Below are positions 23,422 through 29,178 of a stretch of DNA of 45,094 nt, one piece after another. Made by a program: the position numbers and the translations under genes. The notes under the pieces were generated by a model. That model was given only the letters and a program-made list of their open reading frames with translations, searched no databases and was not told the DNA's origin. Every line of letters starts with the position of its first letter. Position 1 is the stretch's first letter. The DNA is from a virus: positions 1 through 45,094 of IMG/VR virus record IMGVR_UViG_3300033149_003380; one strand, written 5' to 3'.

Positions 23422-24048
23422 ATGAGAAAACTCATTATTCTCATTCTGATAATGTTCTTTACAATCACTTGTGTAACCTTTAATCTTATTAAAAAGCTCG
23501 ATCCAGAAATCGGGGAATGGTTTGACATCCACGAAATTCTAATGGGGGGAAAAGTTCCAGATTGGATTGAAGAAGGCAACTACATTGAGAGAGACTACTT
23601 TTTAAGATTGCCAAAAGAATATCAACAAAAGTATGTGGAAATCTTCTGGCAATTACGAATGGAAGGAGCTGATGAGATTTTTTACGACAGACTTGAAGCG
23701 GCCGAAGCAATGTTTGGCAAAGAAGGAAAAGATGGCTGGCGAACAGACAGAGGACAAATTTTAATCAGATGCGGTATGCCCGATTTCACTGAATATTACA
23801 AGAACGGACAAATGATGCTCCGAAGCGAGGGTATGGTTGACAGCACCTACATAATGGTTTGGACATACTGGAAGCCAAATCAAAGATATGCCATTTTCAC
23901 CTTTGAATTCAGACCGCCTAATTCTTGGAGGCAAGCCATAACAGGAATTGTTGATACGGGAAATCAGCAGGCGGTAATCCGCAATTCCCTTAAAATGTTT
24001 TATCCAGTTGAGGAAAATTGGAACAAGTGGTTAAACATTATCTATTAA
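23422..24048 (+). CDS. GWxTD-domain exported protein
   Basis: 208 residues with an N-terminal signal or anchor (MRKLIILILIMFFTITCVTF) and AGGAGGTGAG upstream of the ATG. The middle has the hallmark GWRTDRGQILIRCGMPDF (about residues 105-122), preceded by the usual YFLRLPKEYQQKYVEIFW helix and followed by VWTYW and a beta end. This is the bacterial GWxTD domain, normally found in chromosomal, exported proteins of unknown function. In a phage it looks like a gene captured from a host. Codon use is GC-richer than the flanks, and a strong hairpin follows. Confidence 0.7.
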   Translation: MRKLIILILIMFFTITCVTFNLIKKLDPEIGEWFDIHEILMGGKVPDWIEEGNYIERDYFLRLPKEYQQKYVEIFWQLRMEGADEIFYDRLEAAEAMFGKEGKDGWRTDRGQILIRCGMPDFTEYYKNGQMMLRSEGMVDSTYIMVWTYWKPNQRYAIFTFEFRPPNSWRQAITGIVDTGNQQAVIRNSLKMFYPVEENWNKWLNIIY

Positions 24049-24053
24049 TTAAC

Positions 24054-24088
24054 AGCGGGGCTACGAGTAAAAAGCCCTTAGCCCCGCT
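24054..24088 (+). terminator. Strong GC-rich hairpin after the GWxTD gene
   Basis: AGCGGGGCTA and TAGCCCCGCT pair perfectly over 10 bp around a 15-nt loop, 6 nt after the GWxTD stop. The T tract is weak (AATTTCT). The stem resembles that at 25634-25692, at the other end of the same cassette. Confidence 0.6.
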
Positions 24089-24095
24089 AATTTCT

Positions 24096-24413
24096 ATGAT
24101 TAATCTTAAAACAACAAAGGAGTTAAAAGATATATCGCTTAAGATATATAATAAATTAGAATTAGAAAAATGGTTGTTTTATTGTGCACTGGATAGGTGT
24201 TTGATTTGTAAGGGTTTTAAGGGGTCGTTTCTTTTAAATAAAAAAATAAATGGAGTTAAAACAAAAGTAATTAATCCATCTTTTCTTTTACATCTTTATA
24301 CTGCTCACGGGCTTCCGCCAACAATAGTAATAGATAAATATATTAAAGATGTATATAAGTTTTCTCAGGACAGAGAAAAAGCAACAATTTTTTATGACAA
24401 CTTTTATTTATAA
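24096..24413 (+). CDS. Cys/His-containing protein of unknown function
   Basis: 105 residues from ATG 24096, just after the hairpin; the upstream in-frame ATG would run through the hairpin and is rejected. CALDRCLICKG (three Cys) and HLYTAHGLPP (two His, about 40 residues later) could bind zinc like a C2H2 finger. It is AT-rich in composition, unlike the cassette genes on either side, so it may be an original early gene with the cassette inserted around it. The function is unknown. Confidence 0.45.
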   Translation: MINLKTTKELKDISLKIYNKLELEKWLFYCALDRCLICKGFKGSFLLNKKINGVKTKVINPSFLLHLYTAHGLPPTIVIDKYIKDVYKFSQDREKATIFYDNFYL

Positions 24414-24425
24414 TCTTAAAATATA

Positions 24426-24459
24426 GTTGTCAACAATAAATATAGAGTTGTCAACAATG
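24426..24459 (+). repeat. Two 12-bp direct repeats upstream of a small operon
   Basis: GTTGTCAACAAT occurs at 24426-24437 and 24448-24459, 22 bp apart (two helical turns), each preceded by ATATAG. The pair lies 48 nt before the gene at 24507 and contains TTGTCA, a -35-like hexamer. A similar GTTGTCAAGCAATGA overlaps the start of the gene at 13998. It may be an operator or a duplicated -35. Confidence 0.5.
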
Positions 24460-24506
24460 AGTATTTTTAAAAAATAAATAGCGAAATTACTTGAAAGGAG
24501 GAAACA

Positions 24507-24701
24507 ATGATTACAACTATTCATATGAAATGCAAACCAAAAGAGTCAGAAGACGATTTTTTGAAAAGAGTAGCGGTATTTCGGAAAATGATTCAAAAGA
24601 AATATCATGCCCCAGCCACCTTTCAGCTTATTTGGGATTATGGCAAACGCAAATATGTGGAAGCTATAATCTATTTTCCCCATAAGGAGAAAACAAAATG
24701 A
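24507..24701 (+). CDS. Small protein of unknown function
   Basis: 64 residues after a strong AAAGGAGG site. Strand-helix-strand layout (ITTIHMKCKPKES, DDFLKRVAVFRKMIQKKYH, YVEAIIYFP) recalls the small tandem-pair proteins at 14198 and 14380, which share the canonical ribosome sites. Its stop overlaps the phosphoesterase ATG (ATGA), so the two are cotranslated. No function recognised. Confidence 0.55.
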   Translation: MITTIHMKCKPKESEDDFLKRVAVFRKMIQKKYHAPATFQLIWDYGKRKYVEAIIYFPHKEKTK

Positions 24702-25618
24702 AGTGGACAAAACAACAAAAAGAAATTCTTTTAAGGTGTAAAACAGACAAAGAATTACACAAACACTTTCCTCTTCACAAAATTGATGTTTTGAGACGCT
24801 ATCAGAGGAGGTTTAAAAACAATATTCCCAAAGGACGATTGCGAAAAGCTATTCTTTTGCCAGATATTCACCACCCTCATCACGATATTGCCGCTTGGAA
24901 TGCTGTATTAAAATTTCTGAAATGGTTTCAACCTGACATCGTGGTTCTACTTGGAGACGCAATGGAGATGAGAGCCATTGACCACTGGAAGAGAGAAAAA
25001 GGAGATTTAAAATCCTTTGAGGGCATTCGACTGCTATACGATTATGGATTGTTCGAAGACGAGATTATGAAGCCAATTGAAGAACTTTTGCCAAACGCAG
25101 AAAAAGTTTATATGGGAGGTAATCACGAAGACTGGATTAACAAGGTAATCAACCAGAACCCCCAATTAGAAGGAATGATTGAGCTGGAAAAGGTTTTACA
25201 ACTAAAAGAAAGAGGCTGGAAGTGGATTCCGTGGGTCTCCAAAGATAGAGCTACCAATACTGTTCGGGGTGTTTACAAAATAGGTAAATTGACTATTTTT
25301 CACGGACACTACACCAACATTTATCACGCCAGAAAAACAGCAGACAGCTATTCAAAATCAACTGCCTATGGACATACACACGATATTCAGTCGTATACCA
25401 AAGTTCACGTTGATGATGTGGGAGATTATCACACCTCTCAATCAATTGGTTGTTTGTGTAACAAATCCCCTGAATTTATGAGGGGCAGACCAAACAGATG
25501 GGTTCACGGCTTTGGGGTAATGTATGTTCGCCCCTCAGGACATTTTAATTTGTATGTCCCTATTATTATCAATGGCGTATTTAATTTCGCCGACAAAGTT
25601 TTTGACGGAAACAAGTAA
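24698..25618 (+). CDS. Calcineurin-like metallophosphoesterase
   Basis: 306 residues. Residues 1-40 look like a small helix-turn-helix (WTKQQKEILLRC ... IDVLRRYQRRF). The metallophosphoesterase signature follows in order: DxH in LLPDIHHPH (D56, H58), GD in VVLLGDAME (D87), GNHED (141-145), HGHYT and GHTHD. All metal ligands are present, so it is probably an active phosphodiesterase on nucleotides or nucleic acid. The N-terminal DNA-binding-like part would point to nucleic acid, which is inference. AAGGAG lies upstream and a large hairpin follows. Confidence 0.8.
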   Translation: MKWTKQQKEILLRCKTDKELHKHFPLHKIDVLRRYQRRFKNNIPKGRLRKAILLPDIHHPHHDIAAWNAVLKFLKWFQPDIVVLLGDAMEMRAIDHWKREKGDLKSFEGIRLLYDYGLFEDEIMKPIEELLPNAEKVYMGGNHEDWINKVINQNPQLEGMIELEKVLQLKERGWKWIPWVSKDRATNTVRGVYKIGKLTIFHGHYTNIYHARKTADSYSKSTAYGHTHDIQSYTKVHVDDVGDYHTSQSIGCLCNKSPEFMRGRPNRWVHGFGVMYVRPSGHFNLYVPIIINGVFNFADKVFDGNK

Positions 25619-25633
25619 TTTCGCTACCTTAAA

Positions 25634-25692
25634 GCAGGGGCTAAAATCCAACAACAAGGAGCTGTCGCAAAAAAAAGGCAGTTAGCCCCTGC
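25634..25692 (+). terminator. Hairpin closing the phosphoesterase operon
   Basis: GCAGGGGCTAA pairs perfectly with TTAGCCCCTGC over 11 bp with a 37-nt A-rich loop, followed by CTACCTTTT. The stem sequence resembles the hairpin at 24054, suggesting both ends of the cassette share origin. Confidence 0.55.
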
Positions 25693-25701
25693 CTACCTTT
25701 T

Positions 25702-25851
25702 ATGAAAAAAAAGTTTAGTTTAAGATGTAAAATATGTAATAAAGAGTGTGGTAAAGTAATACCACCCGCAAGGGGGGAATTTCAATGTCCAAAATGTAAA
25801 AAATTATTTGAATATCAAACAATACCAAAATTAGTTATTAAAGAAAAATAA
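25702..25851 (+). CDS. 49-residue zinc-ribbon protein
   Basis: MKKKFSLRCKICNKECGKV, then ARGEFQCPKCKKLFEYQ: two CxxC pairs about 18 residues apart, the classic mini zinc ribbon. It begins 9 nt after the hairpin. Tiny ribbons of this type often bind nucleic acids or accompany polymerases. The following gene begins 1 nt after its stop. Confidence 0.6.
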   Translation: MKKKFSLRCKICNKECGKVIPPARGEFQCPKCKKLFEYQTIPKLVIKEK

Positions 25852-25852
25852 T

Positions 25853-25966
25853 ATGATTAGAATAAATCTAATAAAAAATTTGGGTGGGTGGTCAATATTA
25901 TTTATAGAAATTGGTTGGTTATATATTAAAATTGGTTTATGGGAAAAACAACCACCAAAAAAATAA
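25853..25966 (+). CDS. 37-residue membrane peptide
   Basis: MIRINLIKNLGGWSILFIEI, then a further aromatic hydrophobic stretch (GWLYIKIGLW) and a charged EKQPPKK tail: probably membrane-associated. It follows the zinc-ribbon gene with a 1-nt gap. It is the last gene before a strong terminator. Short length limits confidence. Confidence 0.35.
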   Translation: MIRINLIKNLGGWSILFIEIGWLYIKIGLWEKQPPKK

Positions 25967-26000
25967 AAGGAAGATAAACTAATAATTAAATAACACAACA

Positions 26001-26058
26001 GCTTTTATATTAAAAGCACCGCAATAGAGCTTATATTAAGGTCGGGCGGTGTTTTTTT
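26001..26058 (+). terminator. Double-palindrome intrinsic terminator before the sigma-like gene
   Basis: CACCGC (26017-26022) pairs with GCGGTG (26046-26051) and is followed by seven T, a clear intrinsic terminator. A second palindrome, GCTTTTA-TAT-TAAAAGC (26001-26017), overlaps its base, and CTTA-TAT-TAAG lies in its loop. The T run ends only 4 nt before the next ATG, so it may attenuate the sigma-like gene. Confidence 0.75.
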
Positions 26059-26062
26059 ATTT

Positions 26063-26368
26063 ATGTTAGAACAATTTGACCCAACAATTATTAAATTAGC
26101 CAAATTTTATCATATCCCCAATATGGACTGGCAAGATATAGCCCAAGAATTGCGGTTACATCTATGGCTCAAATTAAAAACCCACAATCCTCGCAAGTTT
26201 GATGACTGGGCATATATTGCTTGTAAAAAGAAAATTATTGATTTATGGCGAAAGCAAACCCATTCTCGTAGCTCCAAAAATATACAATTTATTAGTTTAG
26301 ACGCATTAAAAGAGAAAGGGCTTGATATTTCTGAAAGTTCCGTCGTCTTTAATAGTAGAGATGGTTAA
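26063..26368 (+). CDS. Sigma-70 region-2-like transcription factor
   Basis: 101 residues. MDWQDIAQELRLHLWLKL matches sigma region 2.1-2.2 (core RNA polymerase contact) and KFDDWAYIACKKKIIDLWRKQTH matches 2.3-2.4 (-10 recognition and melting). No region 4 helix-turn-helix follows; the last 30 residues look unstructured. A short phage sigma-like protein could redirect host RNA polymerase to late promoters, and it sits at the early/late boundary directly before the terminase region. It has no Shine-Dalgarno site and begins right after a terminator. A 5-bp hairpin overlaps its stop. Confidence 0.6.
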   Translation: MLEQFDPTIIKLAKFYHIPNMDWQDIAQELRLHLWLKLKTHNPRKFDDWAYIACKKKIIDLWRKQTHSRSSKNIQFISLDALKEKGLDISESSVVFNSRDG

Positions 26369-26376
26369 TCTCAAAA

Positions 26377-26431
26377 ACAGACAAGCCAAATACTCTGGTC
26401 TGTGCCGTTTTAGATAACGGCTTCTTTGGCT
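26377..26431 (+). ncRNA. Interleaved dyads, candidate H-type RNA pseudoknot 1
   Basis: ACAGAC (26377-26382) pairs with GTCTGT (26398-26403), and AGCCAAA (26384-26390) pairs with TTTGGCT (26425-26431). The pairs interleave (A-B-A'-B'). A third stem, GCCGTT/AACGGC with a 6-nt loop, sits between. Loop 1 is a single nt across a 7-bp stem, the classic feasible geometry when read on the + strand. On the minus strand it ends in TTTTT and could instead terminate the leftward genes. Confidence 0.5.
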
Positions 26432-26472
26432 AATAAAAAAAGAGACGACACCGCAATGCCGCCCCTTTCTCA

Positions 26473-26649
26473 TTAAATATTTGCCCCCGCCAACAAATAA
26501 CAAAGCAATAATACAAATACAGCAACCCAGACATAAACTATCAATCTACCCTTGAAAGCAACCCACGCTCGTTTTCTACTTGCCCATTTTTGAAGCTGTT
26601 GTCTGTTATAATTGACCATTGGAGCAAAATCTTTATCAATATATCTCAT
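26473..26649 (-). CDS. 58-residue leftward membrane protein
   Basis: Starts MRYIDKDFAPMVNYNRQQLQ, then a basic stretch (KWASRKRAWVAFKGR) and one transmembrane helix (about 38-55, LIVYVWVAVFVLLLCYLLAG). It is one of only two credible leftward genes. Its upstream 40 nt closely match those of the other leftward gene at 26935, which supports expression from a shared element. The function is unknown; a small host-envelope effector is possible. Confidence 0.55.
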   Translation of the reverse strand: MRYIDKDFAPMVNYNRQQLQKWASRKRAWVAFKGRLIVYVWVAVFVLLLCYLLAGANI

Positions 26650-26654
26650 ATTAA

Positions 26655-26684
26655 TTGTAAAGAGCCAATAACAACCCTTATAAT
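26655..26684 (+). promoter_or_regulatory. Duplicated promoter-like element, copy 1
   Basis: TTAATTGTAAAG ... CCTTATAATTA lies directly upstream of the leftward gene that starts at 26649. Read rightward it is TTGTAA-N18-TATAAT with a perfect -10; read leftward it is the leader of the gene. Copy 2 is at 26941-26970. Confidence 0.5.
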
Positions 26685-26703
26685 TACTTGTTAACTTACT
26701 TTA

Positions 26704-26741
26704 TAGGCAACACTTCAAGCCGTTGATTGAAATGTCGCCTA
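26704..26741. other. Long imperfect hairpin between the leftward genes
   Basis: TAGGC-a-ACA-c-TTCAA pairs with TTGAA-a-TGT-c-GCCTA: 13 bp with two single mismatches around an 8-nt loop. It lies just after the stop of the leftward gene 26750-26935 and downstream of rightward promoter copy 1. There is no T run on either strand, so its role (terminator, small RNA or operator) is unclear. Confidence 0.5.
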
Positions 26742-26749
26742 AAAATAAA

Positions 26750-26935
26750 CTAAATATCCTCTTCTGTAATTGCTTTTGGCATTAAATCCTCTGTCTTTTG
26801 TGTTTTTATCAATTCTGCTACTCTTTGAGCGTATTTTTCTGTAATTTTTCTTTTATCGCCCGCCTCAATAGTAATAATTACGGGCATATCATTTAGCTCT
26901 TTGTTGTTTTCAAACCAATAAACTAATTTTTTCAT
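26750..26935 (-). CDS. Leftward small acidic protein
   Basis: 61 residues: a strand-rich start (MKKLVYWFENNKELNDMPVI and ITIEAG) followed by a charged helix (RKITEKYAQRVAELIKTQ) and an acidic tail. The composition is protein-like and no competing rightward gene exists. A TTGACA-N17-TAAACT promoter reads leftward into it from 27080, which would place the interleaved dyads at 26977-27038 in its leader. No family recognised. Confidence 0.55.
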   Translation of the reverse strand: MKKLVYWFENNKELNDMPVIITIEAGDKRKITEKYAQRVAELIKTQKTEDLMPKAITEEDI

Positions 26936-26940
26936 TTTAA

Positions 26941-26970
26941 TTGTAAAGGTTCAACGACACACCTTATAAT
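26941..26970 (+). promoter_or_regulatory. Duplicated promoter-like element, copy 2
   Basis: TTGTAA (26941-26946), 18 nt, TATAAT (26965-26970). It is preceded by TTTTAA and followed by TAAATAT. A rightward transcript would start near 26977, exactly at the first base of pseudoknot 2. Copy 1 has the same hexamers and spacing, but the spacers differ. Confidence 0.5.
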
Positions 26971-26976
26971 TAAATA

Positions 26977-27038
26977 TCCCTGCGACTAAACGGCAAGTAA
27001 AATCGCAGGGAATAAGTATTCATATATCTTGCCGTTTA
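26977..27038 (+). ncRNA. Interleaved dyads, candidate structured RNA/pseudoknot 2
   Basis: TCCCTGCGA (26977-26985) pairs perfectly with TCGCAGGGA (27003-27011), and TAAACGGCAAG (26987-26997) pairs perfectly with CTTGCCGTTTA (27028-27038). The two stems (9 and 11 bp) interleave, so they form either a pseudoknot or two mutually exclusive hairpins (a switch). Loop 1 is 1 nt on the + strand. It sits 118 nt before the small terminase gene. Confidence 0.6.
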
Positions 27039-27051
27039 ATCGTCTATTATA

Positions 27052-27080
27052 AGTTTATTAAATAAAAAATACCTTGTCAA
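27052..27080 (-). promoter_or_regulatory. Leftward promoter
   Basis: On the minus strand, TTGACA (27080-27075) and TAAACT (27057-27052) are separated by 17 nt; a perfect TATAAT also occurs at 27051-27046 but 23 nt away. Transcription would proceed through the dyad element into the leftward gene at 26935. Confidence 0.45.
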
Positions 27081-27122
27081 GTGTTTTAAAAACAACCCCA
27101 ATTTACGACCATTTTAACCAAG

Positions 27123-27131
27123 TTATCCACA
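27123..27131 (+). promoter_or_regulatory. DnaA box upstream of small terminase
   Basis: An exact TTATCCACA, followed by GG, 24 nt before the ATG of the small terminase gene. It matches the pair at 17185-17205. Confidence 0.5.
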
Positions 27132-27155
27132 GGTAGAGAATTAAACAAAAAAAAT

Positions 27156-27545
27156 ATGCCTACGCCAAAACAAGAAAAATTCGTAAATAAAATGTTAGAA
27201 AATGTCAATAGTCCAAAGCCCAAGAGTTTAACAAAAATCGGGGAGGAGAGTGGCTATGGCAAAATAGCAAAACAACCCTCGCGCATTATTCGTTCAAGGG
27301 GAGTTCAAAAAATTCTAAAAAAATATGGCATTACAAAAGATAAGGTAGCAGAGCTATACAAAGATGATTTAGATGCCTTAAAAGAATTCAAAAAGAATAA
27401 CCCGGAGTGGTTTGCCCAAGCGTCTCCTGAGACCATAAGGAAGCTTACAATGGATTTGGCAAAGTTAACAGGATTAGAAAACAAAGAAGGCAAACACGAC
27501 AAAAGAAAGCTCAAAAGATTGCTCATTGAAGAATACGGGGAATAG
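27156..27545 (+). CDS. terS: Terminase small subunit-like DNA-binding protein
   Basis: 129 residues, basic and helical. The N-terminus (PTPKQEKFVNKML) and the helix-turn-helix-like block (KIGEESGYGKIAKQPSRIIRSRGVQKILKKYG) resemble small terminases, which bind the packaging site and recruit the large subunit. About 306 nt separate it from the large subunit gene. It has a weak leader and no Shine-Dalgarno site. The C-terminus is very basic (KEGKHDKRKLKRLL). The identification is by pattern plus position. Confidence 0.65.
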   Translation: MPTPKQEKFVNKMLENVNSPKPKSLTKIGEESGYGKIAKQPSRIIRSRGVQKILKKYGITKDKVAELYKDDLDALKEFKKNNPEWFAQASPETIRKLTMDLAKLTGLENKEGKHDKRKLKRLLIEEYGE

Positions 27546-27594
27546 ATTTAAAAAAAAGAATTTAAAATATATATAGTAGATAACAATAAGAGAT

Positions 27595-27641
27595 AGAACT
27601 AATGAGAGTTGTTAAGAACTAAAAGAACTAATAAGAACTAA
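27595..27641 (+). repeat. Four AGAACTAA direct repeats, packaging-site candidate
   Basis: AGAACTAA begins at 27595, 27615, 27624 and 27634. Intervals of 20, 9 and 10 bp are close to helical turns, so a bound protein could contact all copies on one face. Its place directly after the small terminase gene suits a recognition site for that protein. Confidence 0.5.
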
Positions 27642-27719
27642 TTACCCAACGTCTCCACTTTTACTACCTATACTCCCTAATACCCTTCTTTAATAAAGTT
27701 TTAAATAAAAATAAGTATA

Positions 27720-27833
27720 ATGAAGCTAATTAAAGTCGCACAAGATATGTTAAGCGACGTAATGACCCCTCCGATAAGAATAATCTTACGCTTGAAAAAT
27801 AATATTATACTACTCTACGAAAGTTTTGTTTGA
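27720..27833 (+). CDS. Possible 37-residue peptide in the terminase spacer
   Basis: MKLIKVAQDMLSDVMTPPIR and a hydrophobic end. It overlaps TATAAT and several dyads, has no ribosome site and no supporting neighbour overlap. Listed for completeness; it is probably not translated. Confidence 0.15.
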   Translation: MKLIKVAQDMLSDVMTPPIRIILRLKNNIILLYESFV

Positions 27834-27851
27834 TTTATACCTTTTTTTAAT

Positions 27852-29165
27852 ATGAAAGGATGGAATAAAATTGAAAAGATACTCGGTTATAACCCTAATA
27901 AATGGCAAAAGGAAGTAAGAGCCGATAAGAGCAGGTTTAAAGTAATTTGCGCTGGCAGAAGATCTGGAAAGTCATTTTATGTTGCTCATGACACTAAAGA
28001 CGGGGTAATGGCTGATTTATTTAAAGCCAATCAAAAGGTTCTTATTGTTGCTCCAACATATCGGCATACGCAAAGGGTGTGGAATACGGTCTTGAACGCC
28101 GTGTATAGAATACAAAAATGGGGCAGGGAGAATAATGATGAACTTTTAAAAAACATCATACATAGAGTTCATGATTCTAAGGGCGACTTTTCCATAGAAA
28201 CCATATTTGGAACCACTGTTGAGGCATGGTCGGCTGATGATCCCGAAAAATTGGTTGGAATGGGAAATACCAAGGTTATTATTGACGAGGCTGGTTTGGT
28301 TAAAGACAAAGCATGGTCTCAATCATTAAGGCCAACTTTAGCTGATTTTAAGGGAGGAGCAATTTTCATTTCGACGCCGAAGGGAGAAAATTGGTTTTAT
28401 GATATTTGGATGAAAGGACAAGACGAACTAGATACCGAATGGAGATCTTGGAAATATACGACCTATGATAATGAACACATAGACAAAAACGAGATTGATT
28501 CTATGGCCAAGGATATGTCTGATGTGGAGTATTCCCAAGAAATTATGGCTGAATTTATTCACGGAATGGGCAAAATGTTTGGGAATGCCTCAAGATGTAT
28601 AAGAGGAGCTTTAAGAAAGCCAGATAAGAATAAAACGTATTTAATGGGCGTAGACCTAGGAAGAAAAGTAAGTTTCACGGTTATTGTGATAATTGACCCA
28701 GAAGATAGGCAGGTTGTATTTTTTGACCGATTTCACGGAATTCATTGGAGGCAACAGATAGAAAAAATTAAAAAAGCCTATTTTGATTATAACTCTCCGC
28801 TTGGCTGTATTGATGCCACTGGTTCTGGTGGGGATATGTATTACGAACAATTACTTGAAAATGGGGTTGGATTAGAGCCTTATATTTTTAGTGGCGGTTG
28901 GGGAAAGTCAAAAAGACAACTTATGGATAAATTGGCTGTTTTAATTGAAAGAAAACAAATATTTTTTCCCAATGTGCGACAATTGCTTAATGAACTAGCG
29001 GCCTATAAAGTAGAACAATCAGAGGCTGGAAATATTAAATATGGAACATTTGGCAAGTTTACCGATGATTGTGTTGACGCATTAGCTTTGGCGTGCTGGA
29101 ATCTTCCAGTGGAAATAAGATCTAGCGAGGCAGAGCTAATTAGTCCACCAATAACGGATTATTAA
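27852..29165 (+). CDS. terL: Terminase large subunit
   Basis: 437 residues. ATPase: Walker A CAGRRSGKS (33-41), Walker B KVIIDEAG (Asp145, Glu146), coupling motif ISTPKG (174-179). Nuclease: Asp268 in GVDLGRK, Asp321 in CIDATGSGG, and the acidic cluster FTDDCVDALAL (Asp405-409) at the end. All catalytic residues are present. It powers DNA translocation into the procapsid and cuts the concatemer. The length is typical. The start lacks a Shine-Dalgarno site. Confidence 0.95.
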   Translation: MKGWNKIEKILGYNPNKWQKEVRADKSRFKVICAGRRSGKSFYVAHDTKDGVMADLFKANQKVLIVAPTYRHTQRVWNTVLNAVYRIQKWGRENNDELLKNIIHRVHDSKGDFSIETIFGTTVEAWSADDPEKLVGMGNTKVIIDEAGLVKDKAWSQSLRPTLADFKGGAIFISTPKGENWFYDIWMKGQDELDTEWRSWKYTTYDNEHIDKNEIDSMAKDMSDVEYSQEIMAEFIHGMGKMFGNASRCIRGALRKPDKNKTYLMGVDLGRKVSFTVIVIIDPEDRQVVFFDRFHGIHWRQQIEKIKKAYFDYNSPLGCIDATGSGGDMYYEQLLENGVGLEPYIFSGGWGKSKRQLMDKLAVLIERKQIFFPNVRQLLNELAAYKVEQSEAGNIKYGTFGKFTDDCVDALALACWNLPVEIRSSEAELISPPITDY

Positions 29166-29178
29166 CAAGGAAAAATAA

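Larger units (their letters stand above)
27546..27851 (+). other. 306-nt non-coding spacer between terminase genes
   Basis: It contains four AGAACTAA repeats near the left end, a C/T-rich stretch (27645-27690), a TATAAT at 27716-27721 and several small dyads (GTCGC/GCGAC and AAGC/GCTT that compete for the same bases, and TAAGA/TCTTA). The only frame is a weak 37-codon one at 27720-27833. It is the largest space in the packaging region and a natural place for a packaging site. Confidence 0.5.
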
